From positions 378,501 through 442,500 of the forward strand of contig NZ_CP115543.1 in the NCBI RefSeq assembly GCF_031834615.1: a stretch of DNA of 64,000 nt, written 5' to 3'. The notes beneath the pieces were generated by a model that made no database searches, had not been told where the DNA came from, and saw only the letters and a list, made by a program, of their open reading frames with translations. Below, piece after piece: positions 8,806 to 16,376 of the stretch. This DNA is from Stenotrophomonas aracearum. GTDB lineage: Bacteria; Pseudomonadota; Gammaproteobacteria; Xanthomonadales; Xanthomonadaceae. The position numbers and the translations under genes are program-made. How positions within the stretch are numbered: position 1 is the first letter of the stretch; each line of letters opens with the position of its first letter.

Positions 8806-9713
8806 GCGCAGTGGAAAGGACGCCCCTGCAGGAACAGCGCCGTGGCCTGGCCATCACCGCCTTCACCTTTACCCTGTGGGGGTTGGTGCCGGTGTACTGG
8901 CACCTGCTCAAGGCGGTGCCCTCGCAGCAGATCATTGCCCACCGCATCATCTGGAGCACGGTGCTGGTGGTGGCCTGGCTGCTGATCAGCAACGGCACCG
9001 GTTGGTGGAAGCAGATCGCCGCGCAGCCGCGCGCGCTGCCCACGCTGGCGCTGAGCAGCTTGGCCATCGCCTTCAACTGGGGCCTGTACATCTGGGCGAT
9101 CAACGCCGGGCACGTGATCGAAACCAGCCTGGGCTACTTCATCAACCCGTTGGTCAGCGTGGTGCTGGGCGTGGTGGTGCTGAAGGAACGCCTGCGCGGC
9201 CTGCAATGGCTGGCCGTAGCCTGCGCCGCACTCGGCGTGACCTGGCTGACCGTCGATGCCGGCACCCCGCCGTGGATCGCGCTGGGGCTGGCCTGCTCGT
9301 TCGGCCTGTACGGCCTGCTGCGCAAGATGATCTCGGTGGACCCCGTGGCGGGGTTGGGTATCGAAAGCCTGTACCTGTTCCTGCCGGCCATCGGCTTCGC
9401 GCTGTGGAGTGAAGCCGGGCACGGCGGCGGATTCTTCGGCGGCTGGGGCTTGCGCAACGACCTGCTGCTGATCCTGGGCGGCGCCGTCACCGCCCTGCCG
9501 TTGATTGGCTTTGCCTATGGCGTAAAACGCATCCCGCTTTCATTGGTTGGCATCCTTCAATACATCGCCCCCAGCCTGGGCCTGCTGCTGGGCGTCTTCT
9601 TCTTCCACGAACCGTTCGACAGCGCCAAGGCGATCGGTTTCGCCGCGATCTGGGTAGGCCTGCTGCTGTTCGTCTCCGACAGCGTGTACCGGTCGCGAAA
9701 AATCCCCCGGTAG
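8802..9713 (+). CDS. rarD: EamA family transporter RarD
   Basis: DMT-superfamily permease of 303 residues. It has the RarD signature near the N-terminus (FTLWGLVPVYWHLLKAVP) and the AHRIIWS motif, with about ten helices. RarD was named for a chloramphenicol-sensitivity phenotype, and its substrate is uncertain. Translation starts at GTG 8802, whose GTGA overlaps the stop of the preceding gene. The gene stops at TAG 9711-9713, and this TAG is part of the GTAG head of a REP palindrome. The C-terminus SRKIPR is close to the usual family end, so little if any protein was lost. Confidence 0.9.
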   Translation: MSAVERTPLQEQRRGLAITAFTFTLWGLVPVYWHLLKAVPSQQIIAHRIIWSTVLVVAWLLISNGTGWWKQIAAQPRALPTLALSSLAIAFNWGLYIWAINAGHVIETSLGYFINPLVSVVLGVVVLKERLRGLQWLAVACAALGVTWLTVDAGTPPWIALGLACSFGLYGLLRKMISVDPVAGLGIESLYLFLPAIGFALWSEAGHGGGFFGGWGLRNDLLLILGGAVTALPLIGFAYGVKRIPLSLVGILQYIAPSLGLLLGVFFFHEPFDSAKAIGFAAIWVGLLLFVSDSVYRSRKIPR

Positions 9714-9732
9714 AGCCACGCCCTGCGTGGCT
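9710..9732 (+). repeat. SMAG/REP-type palindrome overlapping the rarD stop
   Basis: GTAG 9710-9713 is followed by AGCCACGC (9714-9721), loop CCT and GCGTGGCT (9725-9732). The TAG of the element is the in-frame stop codon of rarD. The same sequence variant recurs at 23708-23730 and twice at 32359-32425. Confidence 0.85.
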
Positions 9733-9820
9733 GCGCCAATTTCCGATTTTGTTCAACGTGCTGCAGAACCCGCGCGCATAGCATCGCGCGCACCAGCCAT
9801 TGAAGAATCGGAGGTGCAAG

Positions 9821-10258
9821 ATGCTGAAGCTGTCTGCGCGTTACCTGTATCCGCTCATCCTGATGATGACGTGCCCACTCCCCGCATGGGCGCTGTGCTG
9901 CCCCGGCGACATAAAAGACCCCATGTCTGCGAGCAGCGGCATAGGGCAGGTTCAACCGTCCGAGACGGATGTGAGCCTTGATCGGCAGTGGGCCGTTCAC
10001 ACGTTCGAACGTGATGGAGTGGGATACCTGCAGGTTAGTGAAAAAGCAGGAGCGGTGCAGTTCATCATCGGAAGATCGGGAACGCACTACTGGGTGCTGC
10101 CCGCCGGCCCGATGGATACCAGCATCGCCTTGCCGTCGGACCATCGCCCACCCGCGCCGGCGCATGCACGGGAGGTGTATCGGCATCCTGATTTCAGGTT
10201 GCTTGTGAGTGGTTGGGGAAGCACTGCAAATTGGTGGGTGGAAAACGCCTCCGAGTAG
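9821..10258 (+). CDS. Small secreted protein of unknown function, 145 aa
   Basis: The ATG at 9821 follows CGGAGG (9809-9814) with ideal spacing, and starts a signal peptide MLKLSARYLYPLILMMTCPLPAWA. The mature part begins LCCPGDIKDP, with two adjacent cysteines at its N-terminus, and is rich in aromatic residues towards the end (STANWWVEN). If the second cysteine were acylated this would be a lipoprotein, but WALCC is a poor lipobox. No family recognised. It is convergent with the split sensor gene, with only two bases between the stop codons. Base composition is slightly lower in GC than the surrounding housekeeping genes. Confidence 0.65.
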   Translation: MLKLSARYLYPLILMMTCPLPAWALCCPGDIKDPMSASSGIGQVQPSETDVSLDRQWAVHTFERDGVGYLQVSEKAGAVQFIIGRSGTHYWVLPAGPMDTSIALPSDHRPPAPAHAREVYRHPDFRLLVSGWGSTANWWVENASE

Positions 10259-10260
10259 TC

Positions 10261-11061
10261 CTAGCACGTTGAAGGATCAGCGAACGACATCCTGATACGG
10301 TTGTGGAGGCACTGAACGGTTCCACCGTAGGCCTGTGTTCGGCCACTCAACCGACCCATCGCCATGGTGACAGTGCTCCTGGACAGCCTGTGGCGAACGT
10401 CCGCTGCACCGATGGTAACCACCACGCCCCGGGTGGTTCCATGGCGACCGCATCTGGCGCGTATCATCAGGTTTCCCTTCTCGTGTTCCAGCAGCAGGGA
10501 AACTGCCTCTGTCATTGCGCGATAGACGTTGAGCTGAAGGTCCAGGTCCAACCGGCAGGGGTCGCCTGAAAGATGAAGCCGCTCCAGCCTCGCTGTCTGC
10601 TGCCAGGCATCACCGACTCCCCCGATCTGAAGGGCGAGGTAGAGCCCGACATGCTCCATGCTGGTTGGATAAACCATGCTGGTCTGCTCCCGGAACTTCC
10701 TCGAGTGAACGGTCGCAACGTGCAGAAGACTTGAGGCCATGTCGTGGTGTCCGCGAACTTTCAGCCAGTCGATGGTCTCGCTCAGCGCGGACTCAAGCCC
10801 GTCCCCGATCCGCCTCAGGTCCATTGCACGATTGCGGAGCTCGCGCTCACCCACGCTGTTGGAGGTGCGAGCGTTCGAGATGGCCTGCCGACCGGCGCTC
10901 GCATGGAACGTGCACTGATGGTAGAAGTGCGTGATCCGCGAGCCAAGGGCCAGGAGCGCAGTACCTGAGAGGGCTGCAATCAGCTGAACGTTGAACGATT
11001 CCAGATCAAACGAAGATGGAAGCCCGGTGACCGGGGTGCCAACTCGGACGAACAGATTCAT
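10261..11061 (-). CDS. Cytoplasmic half of a MASE1-type sensor, degenerate kinase-like, 266 aa
   Basis: Begins at ATG 11061, which overlaps by one base the TGA of the preceding MASE1 gene (TGATG). The N-terminus MNLFVRVGTPVTGLPSSFD plus a hydrophobic segment (residues about 25-45) would be the last membrane helix of a MASE1 domain. After it come a helical stretch with RELRNRAMDLRRIGDGLESA and a region with NVYRAMTEAVSLLLEHE, placed where DHp and ATPase domains of a kinase would be. No clear phospho-accepting H-box, N-box or G-box can be seen, so catalytic activity is doubtful. I infer this and the upstream piece were one protein separated by a one-base loss (codons ending SLGVPL precede this ATG in the same frame). 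Confidence 0.6.
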   Translation of the reverse strand: MNLFVRVGTPVTGLPSSFDLESFNVQLIAALSGTALLALGSRITHFYHQCTFHASAGRQAISNARTSNSVGERELRNRAMDLRRIGDGLESALSETIDWLKVRGHHDMASSLLHVATVHSRKFREQTSMVYPTSMEHVGLYLALQIGGVGDAWQQTARLERLHLSGDPCRLDLDLQLNVYRAMTEAVSLLLEHEKGNLMIRARCGRHGTTRGVVVTIGAADVRHRLSRSTVTMAMGRLSGRTQAYGGTVQCLHNRIRMSFADPSTC

Positions 11062-11789
11062 CAAAGGCACTCCAAGGCTGCCCCCAGCCGTCCTTGAAGG
11101 CAGGTCAGCGCGATGACAGGCGCCGCCATCAGAAGTTGAGCAGTAGTTCTTTCGACTGAACCCTGAGGCAAAAGGATCGAGACGAAGCCGCAAGCCAGCA
11201 GTGCAAGTAAGCCGTATGTGGTACGTGAGTTCAGAAACGACGGCCAGTCGATATCCAACCGCTGTCTCCACAGCGCCGCCAGGGGTATGACCGTCAAGAT
11301 GGCTACGTAGTCGCCAAGCGTGCTTCTGAATGCAATCGCCACGATCCCTTCGGCGGGCGGTACAGGCCAAAGGAGATGGGCAATGATTACCGTTCCTGCT
11401 CCGATCAGCACTGCTGAAGCAGCTGCGACCGATAGCATCCATGTATCCGTCTGGCGAGCGACATGCCGCCGATGCAGGTAGACGACCCACGCCGCAGTTG
11501 GAAACTGAAACGCGGAGGAGATCAGGACCCAAGAGAGGCCATACTTCTCGATCAGGGGGAGTCTCAGGTGTCCATAGTAGGCATACTCGCCGAGCAACAA
11601 GTATGGCCAGAAGCGAGCAGGGCATAGGATCAGCGCTGCAACACGCACCCCTGCCGGTAGAAAGAACTGATCTAGTGAGACTTGCCTGGTCGCCCAGCAC
11701 GTCGTGGCGAACAGCGCAACAATGAGCAGCCCTTCGGGTAGGGTTCCTACAGCTGATCGAAACGCGTCTGAAACTTTCTGTGTCGACAT
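11061..11789 (-). CDS. MASE1-domain membrane protein, N-terminal half of split sensor, 242 aa
   Basis: Hydrophobic protein with about seven helices. It has the MASE1 pattern LDQFFLPAGVRVAALILCP near residue 40 and LLLGEYAYYGHLRLP. MASE1 is an integral-membrane sensory domain normally fused to histidine kinase or GGDEF modules. ATG 11789 is chosen because GGAGGG lies 7-8 bases before it. The protein stops prematurely after GAALECL at TGA 11061-11063, and the missing end continues in the next frame. Insertion of one G in the TTGGAG before the stop would restore a continuous reading AALGVPLMNLF. Either a mutated gene or a coupled two-gene version. Confidence 0.7.
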   Translation of the reverse strand: MSTQKVSDAFRSAVGTLPEGLLIVALFATTCWATRQVSLDQFFLPAGVRVAALILCPARFWPYLLLGEYAYYGHLRLPLIEKYGLSWVLISSAFQFPTAAWVVYLHRRHVARQTDTWMLSVAAASAVLIGAGTVIIAHLLWPVPPAEGIVAIAFRSTLGDYVAILTVIPLAALWRQRLDIDWPSFLNSRTTYGLLALLACGFVSILLPQGSVERTTAQLLMAAPVIALTCLQGRLGAALECL

Positions 11790-12153
11790 CCATACCCTCC
11801 GTAGGTCGGGAGATGTCGCAATTCGTCCGCGACGCACGCCCTTTCCGAGGGCGCGAAAGTAGCCACGGGGTGCCGCCTTCGCAATGAAGATTCGGACTTT
11901 TCAGACAAAGACGAAGCGGGTTGTCTGCTTCCATTGAACTGCGTCACACCGTAGGCATGATCCGCGTTCCAGAACGCGAGCATGAACCCAGCTATGGAGA
12001 TGACGTATTGAACACGTTGGTCATGGAATGTGGGTAGCATCATTCCGGATGATGCATCCGAAGCGTCGCCTTTCGCCCCATTCCGATATGCACCCATTCC
12101 GCGCGCTGCTGAACTGCCTGTACCCGCGTGTGCGGGCAATCAGGGAGCAGATG
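11790..12153. other. Intergenic region between split MASE1 gene and secreted protein gene
   Basis: About 360 bases between two divergent genes. It must hold both promoters, but I see no convincing -35/-10 pair, repeat or RNA. Only weak, non-protein-like reading frames cross it. The GGAGGG before the MASE1 start and the CAGGGAG before the secreted protein are at its two ends. Confidence 0.5.
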
Positions 12154-13005
12154 ATGAAGAAGTTGTGGTGGCTGCTATTGGCCGCGTTGCCGTATCCGGC
12201 AGTGGCATCTATGGAAGACCCCGTGGCCCGGCCGTGTTACATGTGCACCGCCAGCGAGATGTATGAACGTGCAGAGTCGCTGGGGGTCGGCCAGCACTAC
12301 ATCTACGACGGCGCGAGTTGGACCAATATCCAGGGGTTCAATGTGACGGAGGTCGGTGGCCAGCGTGTGGCGACTCACTTCGTGCCGGAACCATGGATAC
12401 GCACGCAATACAACGCGTTGATGAGGATGTACGACGCGGGCACCGGGAGATTCGTGGACCAGTGGGGGACGGTGGACCTTCCGGCGCCCGGCTCGCCGCA
12501 CGGGTTCAATGCGCAGACCGCAACCGACACGGTGCTTTGGGGGCACCACGTAAGCGACCTGAATCCCAGTCACCCGGAGGCCAGGCAAACCGTGAATCGC
12601 CTGCTGTCGCGTGCGGTGCGCTTCTCGTTCCTCCACGCCGACACCGAGCACGGACGCATCCTGCGGTTCGAGTCGCAGGCGGATGGAAGGATGCCGTTGA
12701 TCTCCAAGCTCAACATCTTCCTCTTCCTGGGATGGGTGGAGTCGTTCTTCGACTACGACACCCGGCAATGGGTGTATCTGCGATCCAGCGACGGCAGCTA
12801 CCTGGTCCAGGAAAAGGCCGAGGATTTCCTCTATTCGGATGGTACTCCGCGTACTTTCACCTACACGCGGGAGTTTTTGCCTTACTTCCAGCAGCGTGCA
12901 GACTGGGCGGGTGTGGCGGTGGTCGGGCAGCCGCCGATGGGTTATCGCAATGCCAGTTACCGTTGCAGCATCAGGGAAGGGAAGCCCCTTTGCGAGTTGC
13001 TTTGA
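12154..13005 (+). CDS. Secreted cysteine-containing protein of unknown function, 283 aa
   Basis: Two tandem ATG codons (12151, 12154) follow GGGAG (12143-12147). The second has the better spacing. The signal peptide is MKKLWWLLLAALPYPAVA. The mature protein has a C28-x-x-C31 pair (RPCYMCTASEMYERAE) near its start and two cysteines near its end (YRCSIREGKPLC). This suggests disulfides or a redox/metal site. The body is rich in aromatic residues (for example LFLGWVESFFDYDTRQWVY) and reads like a globular periplasmic or secreted protein. CxxC plus ASEMYERAESLG loosely resembles a thioredoxin-type active-site region, but no full thioredoxin fold can be followed. No family recognised. Confidence 0.7.
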   Translation: MKKLWWLLLAALPYPAVASMEDPVARPCYMCTASEMYERAESLGVGQHYIYDGASWTNIQGFNVTEVGGQRVATHFVPEPWIRTQYNALMRMYDAGTGRFVDQWGTVDLPAPGSPHGFNAQTATDTVLWGHHVSDLNPSHPEARQTVNRLLSRAVRFSFLHADTEHGRILRFESQADGRMPLISKLNIFLFLGWVESFFDYDTRQWVYLRSSDGSYLVQEKAEDFLYSDGTPRTFTYTREFLPYFQQRADWAGVAVVGQPPMGYRNASYRCSIREGKPLCELL

Positions 13006-13036
13006 GCGGCGACGCGGCAAGTTCCGCATGACGCAG

Positions 13037-13062
13037 GACCGTGCCCCTCCGGGGGCACGGTC
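13037..13062. terminator. Hairpin between convergent genes, probable terminator
   Basis: An 11-bp stem (GACCGTGCCCC 13037-13047 against 13052-13062) with a TCCG loop lies midway between the two stops. The T tract is short, so termination strength is uncertain. Confidence 0.55.
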
Positions 13063-13072
13063 TTACCGCGCA

Positions 13073-14383
13073 TCAGGTTTCCCGCAACGCCGTAGTAATC
13101 GGCAACCGCGCCGCGCGCAGTGCCGGGAACAGCCCGCCAACCAGCCCGATCCCCAGCGCCCACTTCAAGCCGCTCCACAGCAGCTCGGGTGAGACCTTGA
13201 ACTGGAACACCACCTGGCTGAAGTTGCTGCCGATGGTGGAGACGCTGTAGCCGTTGAAGATGGCCCAGGCCACCAGCCCGCCCAACAGGCCGCCGATCAG
13301 CGCCAGCAGCATGGTCTCCAGCATGATCGCGGTGACCACCGGCACGCCACGGAAGCCGATGGCACGCATGGTGGCGATCTCGCGCGCACGGGTGGCCACT
13401 GCCGCGTACATGGTGTTGAGCGCACCGAACACCGCACCCACCGCCATGATCGCGCCGATCACCGTGCCCAGCACCTTGATCAGCGTGTTCAGTCCACCGC
13501 CCTGTTTGGCGTAGTACGCCTTGGTGGTTTCCACGTCCAGCTTCAGGCGCGGGTCGGCGGCAACGCCGGCCTTGAACTGCTTGAAGCCCGCTTCACCGTC
13601 GGTACGCACCGTGATCGACTGCCACGCACTGCGCTGGTAGGTATTGGCCAGGGTTTCTGCGTCCGTCCAGAGTTCCGAATCGTGCGCGTCGCCGGAGTTG
13701 AACACCCCGACCACCGTCCACTGCTGGTTGCCCAGGGTGAGCGTCTTGCCCACCTCCAGCCCACGGAATTGGCCCTGCGCACCTTTGCCGACCACGATCT
13801 CGCGCAGGCCGGGATTGAAGCGCCGGCCTTCGGTGATCTTGACCTTGTCGTGCACCGCCCAGGCCATTTCGCCCACGCCACGGAACTGCGCGTTGACGTC
13901 GGTGCCATCGCCCTTGGAGACCAGGTTCACCACCTGCGAGAGCTCCGGCGAGATCATCGGCTTGCCCTGCGCATCCTTGGCCACGCCCGGCACCGTGGAC
14001 AGCAGCGGCACCTGGTCGCGGGTGATCACCGAATTGGTTTCCGCCTGCGAACCGCCGCGCAGCACGATCGCGGTGCTCTCATCGCCGGTGCTGTTAAGCG
14101 TGGCCTGGAAGCCCTGGCCCATCGCCAGCATTGCCACCAGCACGCCGACCACGCCGGCAATGCCCACCACCACCACCGAGGACGCGCCCCAGCGCTGCGG
14201 CAGGCTGGCCACGCCGATCCGCGTGGCGGCCAGCGCCAGCCGCCCGCTGCGGGTCAGCAGCAGCCACAGCACCACCGCCGCAACCACCGCCAGTACCGCC
14301 GGCCACGGCAGGATGATCCACACCACCAGCGCCACCGCGAGCAGCAGCACCGACACCAGATTGCCCAACCATTGCTTCTTCAT
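13073..14383 (-). CDS. ABC transporter permease (FtsX/MacB-type), 436 aa
   Basis: Type VII ABC permease topology. Helices sit near the N-terminus (about 10-40 and 65-90), then there is a large periplasmic MacB_PCD domain (about 90-300) and three C-terminal helices with the FtsX signature ATRAREIATMRAIGFRG and LLGGLVAW. Such permeases do not move substrate through the membrane themselves but drive periplasmic partners. Last gene of a four-gene unit (adaptor, ATPase, permease, permease), starting 12 bases after its paralogous neighbour. It probably forms a heterodimer with that permease. Export substrate unknown. Confidence 0.87.
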   Translation of the reverse strand: MKKQWLGNLVSVLLLAVALVVWIILPWPAVLAVVAAVVLWLLLTRSGRLALAATRIGVASLPQRWGASSVVVVGIAGVVGVLVAMLAMGQGFQATLNSTGDESTAIVLRGGSQAETNSVITRDQVPLLSTVPGVAKDAQGKPMISPELSQVVNLVSKGDGTDVNAQFRGVGEMAWAVHDKVKITEGRRFNPGLREIVVGKGAQGQFRGLEVGKTLTLGNQQWTVVGVFNSGDAHDSELWTDAETLANTYQRSAWQSITVRTDGEAGFKQFKAGVAADPRLKLDVETTKAYYAKQGGGLNTLIKVLGTVIGAIMAVGAVFGALNTMYAAVATRAREIATMRAIGFRGVPVVTAIMLETMLLALIGGLLGGLVAWAIFNGYSVSTIGSNFSQVVFQFKVSPELLWSGLKWALGIGLVGGLFPALRAARLPITTALRET

Positions 14384-14394
14384 GTCGGTTCTCC

Positions 14395-15552
14395 TCAGCG
14401 GCCCGCCAGGGCGTCGACGATCTTCAGCCGCTTGGCGCGCAGCGCCGGCAGCAGGCCCACCACCACGCCGATGACCAAGATCAGCGCCACGCCCATCGCC
14501 CAGGTCTGGGTCGGCACGTGCGGCGGCAGAAGGCCCTGTGTCTTCGGCGACAGGATCGGCAGGATGGTGGCGGCCAGGCCCATGCCGATTGCACCGCCAA
14601 GCCCGATCAGCAACACCGCCTCGATCATCACCAGCACCAGCACCGTGCTGTCCTTGAAGCCCAGCGTCTTCAGCGTGGCCAGCTCGGGCACGCGCTCGCG
14701 CACCGCCTGGGCCATGGTGTTGCCGGTGAGCAGCAGCAGGGTGAAGAACACCGCGCCCATGATCGAGGTGACGATCAGGCCGATATCGGCGAACTGTTTC
14801 ACGAACGCCTGCTGGAACGCCGACTCGGTCTGGGTCTTGGTTTCATGGTCGGAGTTGGCCGAGATCGCATCGATGGCCTGGGCCACGCGCGAGGCATGGT
14901 CCGGGTTGTCCAGGGTGACCGTGAACCAGCTGACCTGGTTCTTGATGTAGTCGTTGGACTCGTCGAAGTACTTCCAGTTCATCATCAACTGGCGCTCTTC
15001 ATTGGCCGCCAGGGTGCGGTCCTTGGAACGGAACACGCCCACCAGCTGCAGCGGCCAGTCGTTGCTGCCCCCGCGCGGGAAGATGGTGGCCTGCAGTGGA
15101 ATGGTGTCGCCGATCTTCCAGCCGAATTCCTTGGCCAGGGTCTCGCCGACCACCGCGCCGGTGCGGGTGTCCTGGAAGGCCTTGAGCTGGTCCGGCGGCA
15201 GCTGCAGCTCGCGGTACACGTCGAAGTAGTTCGGCGCCACCGAGAAGTTGGCGAAGAAGTTCTTCGGGTCCTGGTAGATGCCGCCGAACCACATGCCCGA
15301 GGTCACGTCCTTTACCCCGGGGACCTGGCGCACCTGCGGTTCCAGGCGGATCGGCAGCGACTGGGTGATGGACAGGCGCGAGGCCACGATCAGGCGGTTG
15401 GCGCCTTCCACGCTGCCACCGGAGCTGAAGGCCACGCGCACCGAGTCGAGCATGCCGAACAGCAGGAACGCGGCCACCACCGAAAGCAGGGTCAGCAGGG
15501 TCCGCGTCTTGCTGCGGAACAGCTGCGCCCATATGAGCGAGAAATACTTCAT
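14395..15552 (-). CDS. ABC transporter permease (FtsX/MacB-type), 385 aa
   Basis: Paralogue of the next gene. One N-terminal helix (LFRSKTRTLLTLLSVVAAFLL), a periplasmic domain of about 230 residues, and three C-terminal helices including RERVPELATLKTLGFKD, the conserved coupling region of FtsX-type permeases. It starts 15 bases downstream of the ATPase gene and is tightly packed, consistent with one transcript. The second half is strongly membrane-embedded (IEAVLLIGLGGAIGMGLA). Inferred partner of the 436-aa permease in an asymmetrical complex. Confidence 0.87.
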   Translation of the reverse strand: MKYFSLIWAQLFRSKTRTLLTLLSVVAAFLLFGMLDSVRVAFSSGGSVEGANRLIVASRLSITQSLPIRLEPQVRQVPGVKDVTSGMWFGGIYQDPKNFFANFSVAPNYFDVYRELQLPPDQLKAFQDTRTGAVVGETLAKEFGWKIGDTIPLQATIFPRGGSNDWPLQLVGVFRSKDRTLAANEERQLMMNWKYFDESNDYIKNQVSWFTVTLDNPDHASRVAQAIDAISANSDHETKTQTESAFQQAFVKQFADIGLIVTSIMGAVFFTLLLLTGNTMAQAVRERVPELATLKTLGFKDSTVLVLVMIEAVLLIGLGGAIGMGLAATILPILSPKTQGLLPPHVPTQTWAMGVALILVIGVVVGLLPALRAKRLKIVDALAGR

Positions 15553-15566
15553 CGCAGTGACCTCCG

Positions 15567-16256
15567 TCAGTGGGCCGCAGGCGCGTCGGCCAGCTCGCCC
15601 TTGTCCAGGTGCACCGTATGCGTGGCGTACTCGGCGGCCTTGGGGTCATGGGTGACCATGATGATGGTCTTGCCGTGCTCGCGGTTGAGCTGCTGCAGCA
15701 GCAACAGGATCTCCTCGGCCGAGGCGCGGTCGAGGTCGCCGGTGGGTTCGTCGCAGATCAGGAAGGTCGGGTCGGACACGATCGCGCGGGCGATCGCCAC
15801 GCGCTGCTGCTGGCCGCCGGAAAGCTCGTTGGGGCGGTGGCTGCGGCGGTCGGCCAGGCCGACCAAGGTCAGCGCGATCTCGGCATTGCGCTTGCGCTGC
15901 GCCGCACCCAGGTGGGTCAGCAGCAGCGGCAGTTCCACGTTCTTCTGCGCGGTGAGCATCGGCATCAGGTTGTAGAACTGGAACACGAAGCCCACGTGGT
16001 GGCTGCGCCAGGTGGAGAGCTGGCCGCCGGACATGCGGTCGATGCGCTCGCCTTCGATCTCGATCTCGCCGCCGCTCGGCGTGTCCAGCCCGCCGATCAG
16101 GTTGAGCAGGGTGGTCTTGCCCGAGCCGGAGGGGCCCATCAGCGCGACGAAATCGCCCTTCTGGATGTCCAGGTCGATGCCGTGCAGGACCTGCACCTTC
16201 TCGGGGCCGCGCTGGTAGGTCTTGGTGATGTTGCGGAGCGAAACCAGGGTGGACAT
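15567..16256 (-). CDS. ABC transporter ATP-binding protein (LolD/MacB-type), 229 aa
   Basis: Complete nucleotide-binding domain. Walker A GPSGSGKT at 41-48, signature LSGGQ at 145-149 and Walker B FLICDE at 165-170 with the catalytic glutamate. The start at ATG 16256 gives MSTLVSLRNITKTYQRG, the standard N-terminus; longer in-frame versions add non-conserved residues. It belongs to the LolD/MacB/FtsE group that works with FtsX-type permeases, which fits the two downstream genes. It hydrolyses ATP at the inner-membrane cytoplasmic face. Confidence 0.93.
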   Translation of the reverse strand: MSTLVSLRNITKTYQRGPEKVQVLHGIDLDIQKGDFVALMGPSGSGKTTLLNLIGGLDTPSGGEIEIEGERIDRMSGGQLSTWRSHHVGFVFQFYNLMPMLTAQKNVELPLLLTHLGAAQRKRNAEIALTLVGLADRRSHRPNELSGGQQQRVAIARAIVSDPTFLICDEPTGDLDRASAEEILLLLQQLNREHGKTIIMVTHDPKAAEYATHTVHLDKGELADAPAAH

Positions 16257-16376
16257 GGGTGGTTCTCCGTAAATCGATGAAAGGAAAAAGTTCTCGGGCA
16301 GCCGCCCACGCGCGCGCCGGGACGGCACGGGAATCGCACTAGCTCGGCTCGCGACCAGGTCGCGGCACCGCCCTGC

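Noticed and set aside
11747..12139. 130-codon minus-strand frame in the region before the split MASE1 gene
   Set aside because: Overlaps the MASE1 start in another frame and shows no domain, signal or ribosome site.
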